DNA of 64,000 nt from Kitasatospora sp. MAA4 (GTDB lineage: Bacteria; Actinomycetota; Actinomycetes; Streptomycetales; Streptomycetaceae): NCBI RefSeq assembly GCF_029893355.1, contig NZ_JARZAI010000005.1, positions 186,001 to 250,000 of the forward strand, in the 5' to 3' direction. The notes under the pieces are model-generated. The model was not told the DNA's origin, did not search any database, and worked only from the letters and a program-made list of their open reading frames with translations. Within the stretch, counting starts at the first letter, position 1. Every line of letters starts with the position of its first letter. Below are positions 45,912-54,353 of this stretch, piece by piece. Made by a program: the position numbers and the translations under genes.

Positions 45912-46619
45912 TCAGTTCTTGGTCTCGACCTGGGCGACCACCGCGTGCGGCCGGCCGGGATGCGGTGCGGTGAACGCCTCGAACAGCGCCTGGTGGTCGC
46001 GGCCGTCCACCGTGCGCGCCGACCAGCCGGCCGCCTCGAAGCGGGCCGCGATGCCGCCCGACCAGCCGTGCGTGGCCGAGGAGTTGTCGATCGCCACCAC
46101 GTGCAGCCGGTCCAGGCCGACCGCGCCGGCGAAGGCCAGCGCCTCGTGGTTGCTGCCCTCGTCGAACTCGGCGTCGCCGATCAGGGTCCAGACGGCCGGG
46201 TCGGTCAGGCCCTGGGCGCGCAGGCCGAGCGCGCTGCCGACCGCCAGCGGCAGGCCGTGGCCCAGCGAGCCGGAGCCGATCTCGACACCCGGGACGAGCA
46301 GCCGGTCCGGGTGGTGGCCCAGCGGCGAGTCGTACCCGCCGAAGCCGGGCAACAGCTCGACCGGCAGGAAGCCCTTGGCGGCCAGCACCGCGTAGTAGGC
46401 CATCGGGCCGTGGCCCTTGGAGAGCAGGAAGCGGTCCCGGTCGGGTGCGTCCACGGTGTCCGGCGTGACGCGCAGCACCCGGTCGTAGAGCACCCAGAGC
46501 GCGTCCAGCGTGGAGGTGGCGGCGGGACCGTGCTTCTCGTCCCCGGTCATCAGGCCCATCAGGCCCGGCAGGTCCTGGAAGGCGTAGGAGTGGATCTCGG
46601 TGGAGGTCTCGGTGGTCAT
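45912..46619 (-). CDS. Transketolase, N-terminal subunit (split transketolase)
   Basis: The start is ATG 46619 (MTTETSTEIHSYAF), giving 235 residues. It is the TPP-binding PP domain, with FLLSKGHGPMAYYAVLAAKG, GSGSLGHGLPLAVGSALGLR, and the metal/diphosphate motif GDAEFDEGSNHEALAFAG followed by AIDNSS. Its partner gene follows after 11 nt. The operon promoter holds a SoxR box in its spacer, and the predicted transcript would begin at or within a base of the ATG. Confidence 0.86.
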   Translation of the reverse strand: MTTETSTEIHSYAFQDLPGLMGLMTGDEKHGPAATSTLDALWVLYDRVLRVTPDTVDAPDRDRFLLSKGHGPMAYYAVLAAKGFLPVELLPGFGGYDSPLGHHPDRLLVPGVEIGSGSLGHGLPLAVGSALGLRAQGLTDPAVWTLIGDAEFDEGSNHEALAFAGAVGLDRLHVVAIDNSSATHGWSGGIAARFEAAGWSARTVDGRDHQALFEAFTAPHPGRPHAVVAQVETKN

Positions 46620-46625
46620 GAGGGA

Positions 46626-46666
46626 ATCCTGCAACTTCAAGCCGACTTGAGGTCAAGCCCTAGACT
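46626..46666. promoter_or_regulatory. SoxR box inside divergent 19-bp-spacer promoters
   Basis: CTTCAAGCCGACTTGAGG (46635-46652) matches the SoxR box CCTCAAGTTAACTTGAGG as a dyad with 7-bp arms, one arm mismatch and a 4-nt centre. Toward the transketolase genes, TTGACC (46656-46651) and CAGGAT (46631-46626) are 19 nt apart, the long spacer typical of MerR-family promoters, with the dyad in the spacer. Toward soxR, TTCAAG (46636-46641) and TAGACT (46661-46666) are also 19 nt apart. Both -10 elements lie 6-8 nt from the start codons, which predicts leaderless mRNAs. Confidence 0.72.
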
Positions 46667-46674
46667 GGCTGCCC

Positions 46675-47139
46675 ATGGGACCCTCGCGCCACGACCAGCT
46701 GACCATCGGTGAACTCTCCGCCCGCAGCGGCCTGGCCACCTCCGCGCTGCGCTACTACGAGGAGCTCGGACTGATCCACTCCGAGCGCACGGCCGGCGGC
46801 CAGCGCCGCTTCGCGCGCCAGGCGCTGCGCCGGGTCGCCTTCGTCCGGGCCGCCCAGCGGGTCGGCCTCTCGCTGGAGGAGGCGGGCGCCGCGCTGGCCG
46901 GACTGCCGGTGGACCGCTCCCCCACGGCGACCGAGTGGAGCAGGGTGGCGCGGACCTGGCAGTCGCGGATCGACGAGCAGATCGCCGACCTGGAACGGCT
47001 GCGCGACCACCTGACCGGCTGCATCGGCTGCGGCTGCCTCTCGCTGGGCACCTGCGCGCTCTACAACCCGCACGACATCCAGGGCACCGACGGCCCGGGC
47101 GCCCGCAAGCTGCTCCCCCGCCACTCCCGTACCGCTTAG
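46675..47139 (+). CDS. soxR: SoxR-type redox-sensing MerR regulator
   Basis: The 154-residue protein has a MerR helix-turn-helix (LTIGELSARSGLATSALRYY) and a coiled region with RIDEQIADLERLRDHL. The C-terminal 2Fe-2S motif is Cys116, Cys119, Cys121 and Cys127 (C-x2-C-x-C-x5-C), the SoxR signature. ATG 46675 is 9 nt after a -10 element. In streptomycetes SoxR senses redox-active compounds. It is divergent from the transketolase operon across a shared SoxR box, so those genes and soxR itself are likely targets. Confidence 0.93.
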   Translation: MGPSRHDQLTIGELSARSGLATSALRYYEELGLIHSERTAGGQRRFARQALRRVAFVRAAQRVGLSLEEAGAALAGLPVDRSPTATEWSRVARTWQSRIDEQIADLERLRDHLTGCIGCGCLSLGTCALYNPHDIQGTDGPGARKLLPRHSRTA

Positions 47140-47180
47140 GCTCTCTCCCGACACGTCAACCATCGCGGGGGTCAAGCGGC

Positions 47181-48017
47181 ATGAGTACCGATCAGAGCTG
47201 GATGTCCTGGTCCGACGACACACCCCCGCCGGCCGAACTGCACCCCGAGATACCGCATCCCGCGCGGATGTACGACTACTACCTCGGCGGCAAGGACAAC
47301 TTCCCGGCGGACCGGGCCGCGGCGGAGCAGGTGCTCTCCTTCGGTCCGCTGGTGCGGATCAGCGCGCTGGCCAACCGGGCCTTCCTGCAGAGAGCCGTCA
47401 GACATCTGGCGGAGCTCGGGATCGACCAGTTCCTGGACATCGGCACCGGCATACCGACCGCCGGGAACACCCACGAGATCGCCCAGCAGGTGAACCCGTC
47501 GGCCCGGGTCGCCTACCTGGACAACGACCCGATCGTGCTGGTGCACAGCCGCGCGCTGCTGGCCGCCGCCAGCCAGGGCACCGCCACCGTGCTGCAGGCC
47601 GACCTGCGCGACCCCGCCGCCATCCTGGCCGACCCGCAGGTCCGTCAACTCCTGGACCTGGGCAAGCCGGTGGCGCTGCTGCTGTTCGCGGTGCTGCACT
47701 TCGTGGACGACGCCGACGACCCGCACGCCATCGTCCGCACCCTGGTCGACGCACTGCCCTCCGGCAGCCACCTCGCCCTCTCGCACGCCACCGGCGACTT
47801 CGCCAGCCCGACCGACGCCGCCAAGGGCCCCTCCGTCTACCGCAGTGCGTCTGCCCAACTGACCATGCGCCGCAAGGACGAGGTGGCCCGCTTCTTCGAC
47901 GGCCTGGAACTCCTGGACCCCGGCCTGGTCACCGCCTCCCAGTGGCGCCCCGACCGTCCCGCCCAGGAGACCGACGACCGCGTCGCCATCTGGGCCGCGG
48001 TGGGCCGCAAACCCTAG
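47181..48017 (+). CDS. DUF574 family SAM-dependent methyltransferase
   Basis: The 278-residue protein belongs to the actinobacterial family DUF574/PF04672. Blocks are HPARMYDYYLGGKDNFPADR, RAVRHLAELGIDQFLDIGTG (SAM site), RVAYLDNDPIVLVHSRALL, and AVLHFVDDADDPHAIVRTL. ATG 47181 is the clear start (MSTDQSWMSW). Members are numerous in streptomycetes and their substrates are mostly unknown. The stop is 1 nt from the stop of the convergent coaE gene. Confidence 0.9.
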   Translation: MSTDQSWMSWSDDTPPPAELHPEIPHPARMYDYYLGGKDNFPADRAAAEQVLSFGPLVRISALANRAFLQRAVRHLAELGIDQFLDIGTGIPTAGNTHEIAQQVNPSARVAYLDNDPIVLVHSRALLAAASQGTATVLQADLRDPAAILADPQVRQLLDLGKPVALLLFAVLHFVDDADDPHAIVRTLVDALPSGSHLALSHATGDFASPTDAAKGPSVYRSASAQLTMRRKDEVARFFDGLELLDPGLVTASQWRPDRPAQETDDRVAIWAAVGRKP

Positions 48018-48018
48018 C

Positions 48019-48606
48019 TCAGCCCGTCAGACGCTCCCACACCGCCTTGACCCGGGCCTCCAGTTCGGCCGGGGTGCCGTTGTTGTCGATCACCAGGTCG
48101 GCCACCGCCAGGCGCTGTTCGCGGGTGGCCTGGGCGGCCATCCGGGCGCGGGCCTCGGGCTCGGACATGCCGCGCAGGCGGACCAGGCGGTCGACGCGGA
48201 CCTCGTCGGACGCGTCGACCACGATCACCTGGTCGTAGAGCGGGGCGAGGCCGTTCTCGGCGAGCAGCGGCACGTCGTGCACCACCACGTCGTCCGGTCC
48301 GGCGGCGGCCTCCAGTTCGGCGGAGCGGGCCCGCACCAGCGGGTGGACGATGGCGTTCAGCTCCTGCAACCGCTGGGGGTCGGCGAAGACCACGGCGCCG
48401 AGCGCGGGCCGGTCCAGCGATCCGTCCGCGGCCAGCATGCCCGGGCCGAACGCGGCTGCCACCGCCGCCAGCCCCGGCGTCCCCGGGGCCACCACCTCGC
48501 GGGCGATCCGGTCCGAGTCCACCAGCACCGCTCCGTAGGAGACGAGCAGGCTGGACACCGCGCTCTTGCCCGCGCCGATACCGCCGGTCAGTCCGATCCT
48601 CTGCAT
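48019..48606 (-). CDS. coaE: Dephospho-CoA kinase
   Basis: The 195-residue protein phosphorylates the ribose 3' position of dephospho-CoA. It begins [20 protein letters not shown] with the P-loop GGIGAGKS, and continues with [25 protein letters not shown], and [23 protein letters not shown]. Full length. It is preceded on the same strand by an MBL hydrolase gene 9 nt upstream. The coaE-rpsA-polA order is like that of other streptomycetes. Confidence 0.95.
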   Translation of the reverse strand: MQRIGLTGGIGAGKSAVSSLLVSYGAVLVDSDRIAREVVAPGTPGLAAVAAAFGPGMLAADGSLDRPALGAVVFADPQRLQELNAIVHPLVRARSAELEAAAGPDDVVVHDVPLLAENGLAPLYDQVIVVDASDEVRVDRLVRLRGMSEPEARARMAAQATREQRLAVADLVIDNNGTPAELEARVKAVWERLTG

Positions 48607-48615
48607 GCCGCCAGG

Positions 48616-49263
48616 CTATCGAGCGCCGAGATCGACCTGTCCACCGGAGGGCAGCTGCTGGAACTCCGCGCCGGTGCCGGGCCCGCCCTCGCCGAGCAGG
48701 CGGGTGTTCACCATCAGGCCGATCTCGCTGAGCACGGCGTCGTGGATGCCGAGCGCGCGCCGCGGCTTCACCTCGCGGACGTAGTCGACCAGCTCGCCGA
48801 CCTTGCTCCACGGGCCGGCCACCGGCAGCAGCAGGGTGTCGACCGGCTGCGCCGGCAGGGTGAGCGCGTCACCCGGGTGGAAGAGCCGGCCGTCCAGCAG
48901 GAAGCCGATGTTGCCGACCCGCGGGATGTCCGGGTGGATCACCGCGTGCCACTCGCCGTGCACCGAGACGTCGATCCCGCCGACTTCGAAGGCGTCACCC
49001 TCGCCGACCACCGTGACGTGCGCGCCGATGCCGTCCAGCTGGGCGGCGACCGCGCGGTTGGTCCAGATCCGCAGGCCCGGGTCGGCGGCGACGGCGGCGC
49101 GCAGCCGGTCCTCGGCGAAGTGGTCGACGTGCTCGTGGGTGATCAGCACGCCGTCGGCGCCCTGGAAGGCCTCCGGCTCGGTGAACAGGCCCGGGTCGAT
49201 CACCACGGTGGTGTCGCCCTGCTCGATCCGCACGCAGGCGTGGCCCAGCTTGGTCAGTCGCAT
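48616..49263 (-). CDS. MBL-fold metallo-hydrolase
   Basis: The 215-residue protein is a UlaG/L-ascorbate-lactonase-like metallo-beta-lactamase fold. It starts MRLTKLGHACVRIEQGD, has VIDPGLFTEP, and the zinc motif THEHVDHF with His, His, Asp and His. Further ligands are probably in LFHPGDAL and ALGIHDAVLS. The natural substrate is unknown. It is divergent from a MarR regulator across 80 nt and precedes coaE by 9 nt. Confidence 0.9.
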   Translation of the reverse strand: MRLTKLGHACVRIEQGDTTVVIDPGLFTEPEAFQGADGVLITHEHVDHFAEDRLRAAVAADPGLRIWTNRAVAAQLDGIGAHVTVVGEGDAFEVGGIDVSVHGEWHAVIHPDIPRVGNIGFLLDGRLFHPGDALTLPAQPVDTLLLPVAGPWSKVGELVDYVREVKPRRALGIHDAVLSEIGLMVNTRLLGEGGPGTGAEFQQLPSGGQVDLGAR

Positions 49264-49292
49264 CGGAACACTCCAGCTCTCGGGGGAATCTC

Positions 49293-49307
49293 TACAGCAA
49301 GACTGTA
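49293..49307. promoter_or_regulatory. Dyad in the MBL hydrolase / MarR intergenic region
   Basis: TACAG-N5-CTGTA is a perfect 5-bp dyad located between the divergent genes, about 30 nt from the MBL start and 37 nt from the MarR start. It could be the MarR operator. A TACGAT -10-like element 6 nt before the MarR ATG suggests a leaderless mRNA. Confidence 0.3.
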
Positions 49308-49343
49308 CACCTTTGCTGAGTAGTTTCCGGCTACGATGAGCCC

Positions 49344-49769
49344 ATGACGAACGAACCGGACGAGGACGCCCTGCAACTCGCCGCCGAGCTGCGCAGCACC
49401 ATCGGAGAGCTGGTGCGCCACCTGCGCACCGAGGACGAGCTGCCGCAGAACCAGGCGGGCGTGCTGGGCCTGCTGGTCCGCGAGGGCGTGCACACCACCA
49501 GCGAGCTGGCCGAGCGCCAGCGGGTGCGCCACCAGTCGATGGCCCGCACCGTCGCGCTGCTCACCGAGGCCGGCCTGGTCGTCCAGGAGCGGCACCCCAC
49601 CGACGGCCGCAAGCTGGTGCTGAGCGCCACCGAGGCCGGCGTGCGGGAGCTGCACGCCCAGCGCAGCCGGCGCGAGGGCCTGATCGCGGGCGCGATCGCG
49701 CGCGAGCTGAGCGCCGAGGAGCGCGAGGTGCTGCGCCGCGGCGTGGCGCTGCTGCGACGGCTCAGCTGA
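49344..49769 (+). CDS. MarR-family transcriptional regulator
   Basis: The 141-residue protein has the winged helix of the MarR family: VHTTSELAERQRVRHQSMAR as recognition region and wing LVVQERHPTDGRKLVLSATEAG. It likely binds as a dimer. Its divergent neighbour, the MBL hydrolase, and possibly the downstream MMPL exporter region are candidate targets. The ligand is unknown. Confidence 0.93.
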   Translation: MTNEPDEDALQLAAELRSTIGELVRHLRTEDELPQNQAGVLGLLVREGVHTTSELAERQRVRHQSMARTVALLTEAGLVVQERHPTDGRKLVLSATEAGVRELHAQRSRREGLIAGAIARELSAEEREVLRRGVALLRRLS

Positions 49770-49857
49770 CCGGCCCGTAGGAAGTCGGAGTCACCTTCGT
49801 GCGGCTCGCGCGTTGTTCAGGGCAGCAACCCCAGCCCGCTCAGCAAAGGACCTCCGC

Positions 49858-50007
49858 GTGACCTCCGTGCGCAACACCCTGCTCGTCGCCGCCGCGCTCT
49901 GCAGCCTGATCCTGGCCGGTGCGGGCGCCGCCTCGGCCTGCGACTCCGCCAACCTCGGCGGCGCCCTGAACTCCGGCTTCGGCAACGCCTGCGTCATCGG
50001 CGAGTGA
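49858..50007 (+). CDS. Small secreted chaplin-like peptide, 49 aa
   Basis: GTG 49858 lies behind AAAGGA. Residues 1-27 form a signal peptide (RNTLLVAAALCSLILAGAG, cleaved after ASA). The 22-residue mature part, starting at Cys28, reads CDSANLGGALNSGFGNACV and ends IGE. Cys28 and Cys45 and the ending LNSGFGNAC resemble the end of the chaplin domain (LNPAFGNTC). It would be a half-sized version of a chaplin, which normally coats aerial hyphae. The similarity is short, so the assignment is tentative. It overlaps the convergent MMPL gene by 14 nt. Confidence 0.6.
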   Translation: MTSVRNTLLVAAALCSLILAGAGAASACDSANLGGALNSGFGNACVIGE

Positions 50008-52201
50008 GCGTCCGTTCGGGGCTGCGCGGGACGGGGATGGCCGTCGGGACGTCCAACGGCGGCAGGGCCACGTGCTCGCGCAACCCGAACCTGGCGTACA
50101 GCTTGCGCAGCGGCGCCGGCGCCCACCAGTTGAACTCGCCGAAGAGCGACATCGCGGCCGGTACCAGCAGACAGCGCACCAGGGTGGCGTCCACCGCGAC
50201 GGCCACCGCCAGCGCGATGCCCATCTGCTTGACCATCAGCATCTGCCCGGCCGCGAACCCGGCGAAGACGATCACCATCAGCAGCGCCGCCGAGGTGATG
50301 ATCCGACCACTGCGCTGCAAGCCGAGCTGCACCGCCTCCTTGCAGCCGTAGCCCTGGTCGCGCAGCTCCTTGATCCGGGCCAGCAGGAAGACCTCGTAGT
50401 CCATCGAGAGCCCGAAAGCGAAGGCGAAGACCAGCACCGGGATGAAGGTCTCCAAACCACCCGTCGGGGTGAAGCCGAGGAGCCCGCTGAACCAGCCGTG
50501 CTGGAAGACCATGGTCAGCGCGCCCAGCGAACAGCCCAGCGACAGCACGTTCATCAGCAGCGCCTTGATCGGCATCACCACCGACCCGGTCATCAGGAAG
50601 AGCAGGATCAGCGTGCCGACCGCCACCAGCCCCAGCGCCCACGGCCCGCGACTGGCCAGCTCGTGCTGGAAGTCGACCACGCTCGCCGCGCCGCCCGTGA
50701 CATAGCTGGTCAGGCCCCCGCGGTCGGCGCGCAGCTCGTCCACCACGTGCTTGGCCTGCGAGCCCTGCGGATCGCCCTGCACCAGGACGTCGATGGTGCT
50801 GACGTCCGCACTCACCGGCTGCACCGCGCGTACCCCGGCGACGCCCGGCAGCTTGGCCACCACCTGGTCCGCGTAGGTCGTCGCCGCCTGCGCCGAGCCC
50901 TGCACCACCACGGTCACCGGCGCCGGCGCGAGCTGGGGGAAGCGGTGGTCGATCGTGTCGGAAACCTGCCGCCCGGCCGAGGAGACCGGCAGCACCGAGG
51001 CGCCGGAGCTGCGCATGTTCGCGCCGAGGAAGGGCGCGCCGGCCGCCATCAGCAGCGCGATGCAGACCAGCGCCACCGGTACCGCCCGGCGCTGCACCCG
51101 GCGCACCGTCCGGGCGAAGAAGCCCTCGTCCGGCTCGGCCTTCTTCGGTGGTTTGATTCGCTTCCCGGCGAAGCCCAGCAGCGCGGGGACCAGGGTGAGG
51201 GCAGCGGCGACCGCGATCACCACCACGCTCACGCCGGCGGCCGCGACCGCGCGCAGCACGGGATCGGTGAAGACGAAGAGCCCGGAGAGCGCGACCGCCA
51301 CCGTCAGGCCCGAGAACGCGACGGTGCGCCCGGCCGTCGCGGTGGTCCGTTCGACGGCTGCGGCGATCCCGGCGCCGTGGCCGCGTTCCTCGCGGAAGCG
51401 GTTGACCATCAGCAGCGCGTAGTCGATCGAGAGTCCGAGGCCCAGCACGGTGGCGATCGGCAGCACGCTGGTGTCGATGTCCATGATGTGGCTGAAGCCG
51501 AACATCGCCAGCAGGGCGCCGCCGACCGAGGCGATCGCCCCGATCACCGGCAGGCTCGCCGCCGCCAGCCCGCCGAAGACCAGCACCATCACGACCAGGG
51601 TGAGCGGCAGGGTGACGATCTCGCCGAACTTGGTGTCCGACTGCGTCTGGTTCTTGACCTCCTGCTGGAGCACCAGGTCGCCGCCGATGGTGACGTGGGC
51701 GCCGGGCGCGGCGATCGCGGCCAGCCGCTGGGTGACCGCGTTCTGCTGTGCGCTGGTGGTGGTCTCGGCCAGCTTGACGCTGACCAGGCTCGCCGTCCCG
51801 TCCGAAGACCGCATCGCGTGGGCGGCGGGGCCGCCCTGGTAGGCGTCGGAGACCGACAGCACGCCGGGAAGCTTCGCCAGGTCACCGGCGGCCGCGGTCA
51901 CCGCGGTCCGTACGGCGGGCGTGTCGACCGCTTTGCCGTCCACCACCGCGGTGACCGTGCCGAGCGAGGGGTCGGCGGCCGCGACCACCGAGGTGCCGCG
52001 CGCCGACTCGTACCCGCCGGAGGAGGTGCCCGCGACGGTGGAGTCGAACACCCGGCCGCCGATCAGCACGCCGACCGCCAGGACCGCCACCCACAGCGCC
52101 AGCACCCAGCGCCGATGGCGGAAGCAGGCGCGCCCGAGGGCGGCGAGGCGGCCGGGAACGACGGCGTCAAGCGGAGCGGGCACAGCGGCGGTGTGGCGCA
52201 T
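49994..52201 (-). CDS. MMPL family (RND-type) membrane exporter
   Basis: The 735-residue protein has the full MMPL layout: a first helix (HRRWVLALWVAVLAVGVLIG), an external domain, a helix bundle with GLGLSIDYALLMVNRFREER, a second external domain, and the second bundle with FGLSMDYEVFLLARIKELRD. The two conserved Asp-Tyr sites are intact. It is probably an exporter of lipids or other hydrophobic substrates. It is more like the exporter at 25.1 kb than the one at 22.4 kb. Confidence 0.92.
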   Translation of the reverse strand: MRHTAAVPAPLDAVVPGRLAALGRACFRHRRWVLALWVAVLAVGVLIGGRVFDSTVAGTSSGGYESARGTSVVAAADPSLGTVTAVVDGKAVDTPAVRTAVTAAAGDLAKLPGVLSVSDAYQGGPAAHAMRSSDGTASLVSVKLAETTTSAQQNAVTQRLAAIAAPGAHVTIGGDLVLQQEVKNQTQSDTKFGEIVTLPLTLVVMVLVFGGLAAASLPVIGAIASVGGALLAMFGFSHIMDIDTSVLPIATVLGLGLSIDYALLMVNRFREERGHGAGIAAAVERTTATAGRTVAFSGLTVAVALSGLFVFTDPVLRAVAAAGVSVVVIAVAAALTLVPALLGFAGKRIKPPKKAEPDEGFFARTVRRVQRRAVPVALVCIALLMAAGAPFLGANMRSSGASVLPVSSAGRQVSDTIDHRFPQLAPAPVTVVVQGSAQAATTYADQVVAKLPGVAGVRAVQPVSADVSTIDVLVQGDPQGSQAKHVVDELRADRGGLTSYVTGGAASVVDFQHELASRGPWALGLVAVGTLILLFLMTGSVVMPIKALLMNVLSLGCSLGALTMVFQHGWFSGLLGFTPTGGLETFIPVLVFAFAFGLSMDYEVFLLARIKELRDQGYGCKEAVQLGLQRSGRIITSAALLMVIVFAGFAAGQMLMVKQMGIALAVAVAVDATLVRCLLVPAAMSLFGEFNWWAPAPLRKLYARFGLREHVALPPLDVPTAIPVPRSPERTLTRR

Positions 52202-52342
52202 GAAGCGGGACTCTGCCTAGCTTTCGGGGCCGGGGCCTCGGGCAACTCATCCCAAGCTAGGCGTTCTGTCCGAAAAGACCCATAGGTAGGGGATGAGCGC
52301 CTTATCACACGAAACCGGGAACCAATGACCAGGTACGACAGA

Positions 52343-52375
52343 GGGCCCCCACCCGGTCACCCGGGGTGGGGGCCC
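52343..52375 (-). terminator. Terminator of rpsA
   Basis: GGGCCCCCACCC (52343-52354) pairs perfectly with GGGTGGGGGCCC (52364-52375) around a 9-nt loop, 41 nt after the rpsA stop on the minus strand. Confidence 0.8.
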
Positions 52376-52415
52376 ACTGAGAGATCAGCTCAGTACGAGC
52401 TCAGCTCTGCTGCGA

Positions 52416-53906
52416 TCAGCTCTGGCCGCCGGCCAGCTTCTCGCGCAGCGCGGCAAGCGCCTCGTCCGAAGCGAGAGCGCCGGAGCCCTCGTCGCTGCTG
52501 GAGGAGTACGAGCCACCTGCGGCGGCGGCAACAGCGTCGCCACCCTCGGCAGCGGCCTCGGCGTCGGCCTCGCGGCTCTTGATGACCTGGGCCTGGTGCG
52601 CCTCGAAGCGGCTCTGCGCCTCGGCGTACTGGGCCTCCCAGGCCTCACGCTGCTTCTCGAAGCCCTCGAGCCAGTCGTTGGCCTCGGGGTCGAAGCCCTC
52701 CGGGTAGATGTAGTTGCCCGCGTCGTCGTACGAGGCAGCCATACCGTAGAGGGTCGGGTCGAACTCGACCGTGGCCGGGTCGGCACCGAGGGACTCGTTG
52801 GCCTGCTTCAGCGAGAGGCTGATGCGGCGGCGCTCGAGGTCGATGTCGATGACCTTGACGAAGATCTCGTCGCCGACCTGGACGACCTGCTCCGGGATCT
52901 CCACGTGGCGCTCGGCCAGCTCGGAGATGTGGACCAGGCCCTCGATGCCCTCGTCGACGCGCACGAACGCACCGAACGGAACGAGCTTGGTGACCTTACC
53001 GGGAACGACCTGGCCGATCTGGTGCGTCCGGGCGAACTGCTGCCACGGGTCCTCCTGGGTCGCCTTCAGCGACAGGGAGACGCGCTCGCGGTCCATGTCA
53101 ACGTCGAGAACCTCGACGGTGACCTCCTGGCCGACCTCGACAACCTCGGACGGGTGGTCGATGTGCTTCCAGGACAGCTCGGAGACGTGCACGAGGCCGT
53201 CCACGCCACCCAGGTCCACGAAGGCACCGAAGTTGACGATGGAGGAGACGACGCCGGAGCGCACCTGACCCTTCTGCAGGGTGGTGAGGAAGGTCTGGCG
53301 GACCTCGCTCTGGGTCTGCTCCAGCCAGGCACGGCGGGACAGGACCACGTTGTTGCGGTTCTTGTCCAGCTCGATGATCTTGGCCTCGAGCTCCTTGCCC
53401 ACGTAGGGCTGGAGGTCGCGGACGCGGCGCATCTCGACCAGCGAAGCCGGCAGGAAGCCACGGAGGCCGATGTCGAGGATGAGACCACCCTTGACGACCT
53501 CGATGACGGTACCGGTGACGATCCCGTCCTCTTCCTTGATCTTCTCGATCGTGCCCCAGGCGCGCTCGTACTGCGCGCGCTTCTTGGACAGGATCAGACG
53601 ACCCTCCTTGTCCTCCTTCTGGAGAACCAGGGCCTCGATCTCGTCGCCGACCTTGACGACCTCGTGCGGGTCAACGTCGTGCTTGATCGAGAGCTCGCGG
53701 GAGGGGATGACACCCTCGGTCTTGTAACCGATGTCGAGGAGCACCTCGTCACGGTCGACCTTCACGATGATGCCCTCAACGATGTCGCCATCGTTGAAGT
53801 ACTTGATGGTCTCGTCGATCGCCGCGAGGAATGCTTCCGCGTCGCCGATGTCGTTGACCGCAACCTGCGGGGTGGTGCTGACAGAGGTGTCGGTGGGGCT
53901 CGTCAT
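52416..53906 (-). CDS. rpsA: 30S ribosomal protein S1
   Basis: The start is ATG 53906 (MTSPTDTSVSTTPQVAVNDI), giving 496 residues. The protein has four S1 RNA-binding domains, roughly 35-110, 125-195, 210-280 and 295-365. The best seen are domain 3 (KGQVRSGVVSSIVNFGAFVD, LGGVDGLVHVSELSW) and domain 4 (VVPGKVTKLVPFGAFVRVDE). The acidic and Ala/Ser-rich C-terminal tail (about 370-496) is the usual actinobacterial extension. It binds mRNA at the ribosome. The frame remains open upstream, but the conserved start is at 53906, with GGAG 11 nt before it. Confidence 0.97.
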   Translation of the reverse strand: MTSPTDTSVSTTPQVAVNDIGDAEAFLAAIDETIKYFNDGDIVEGIIVKVDRDEVLLDIGYKTEGVIPSRELSIKHDVDPHEVVKVGDEIEALVLQKEDKEGRLILSKKRAQYERAWGTIEKIKEEDGIVTGTVIEVVKGGLILDIGLRGFLPASLVEMRRVRDLQPYVGKELEAKIIELDKNRNNVVLSRRAWLEQTQSEVRQTFLTTLQKGQVRSGVVSSIVNFGAFVDLGGVDGLVHVSELSWKHIDHPSEVVEVGQEVTVEVLDVDMDRERVSLSLKATQEDPWQQFARTHQIGQVVPGKVTKLVPFGAFVRVDEGIEGLVHISELAERHVEIPEQVVQVGDEIFVKVIDIDLERRRISLSLKQANESLGADPATVEFDPTLYGMAASYDDAGNYIYPEGFDPEANDWLEGFEKQREAWEAQYAEAQSRFEAHQAQVIKSREADAEAAAEGGDAVAAAAGGSYSSSSDEGSGALASDEALAALREKLAGGQS

Positions 53907-54353
53907 TAGGAAAAGGGCTCCGGTACGGACATGAAGTCGTAGGTAATGCCACGCGGGGGCCCGTATCGCTCCCACCGAAAGCCGGACAGCCAAGAGCACG
54001 GCGCACCGGGGCTCCCGTGAAATACGAGATCCGGTGTCCGTCTTGCGACCGAAGGGTCTTCGACAGATGCGAGCGCGACCTGCTCCGTCCGAGGCGCGCA
54101 GGCCCGCAGCGCAACTTGTAGCATACGGGGACAGGCAGGCACGGTCAACGTCGAAGCCGACGGGACCGTCCAGGCCGGTGTGGATCAGGCCATATCCTCC
54201 ATCTGCGCACCTCACACGATCGAGTGGTCGTGATGAGAAGTGGCAGCCGCAGGGGGCCGGACTCCCCGGATGCCACCGCCTGATCCCGCCCCGGGGAGGG
54301 GCTGATTCAAGCAGCGGCGCTTTCCGCACCCCCTACCTTACGCGAGGCGCATT
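53907..54353. other. Divergent intergenic region rpsA / methyltransferase
   Basis: The 447-nt region holds no gene that I can support. It should carry the rpsA promoter and a long 5' leader. CTCCCCGG (54263-54270) can pair with CCGGGGAG (54292-54299) over a 21-nt loop. A TACCTT element lies 12 nt upstream of the methyltransferase ATG and could be its -10. Whether the rpsA leader has an autoregulatory fold cannot be judged by eye. Confidence 0.4.
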
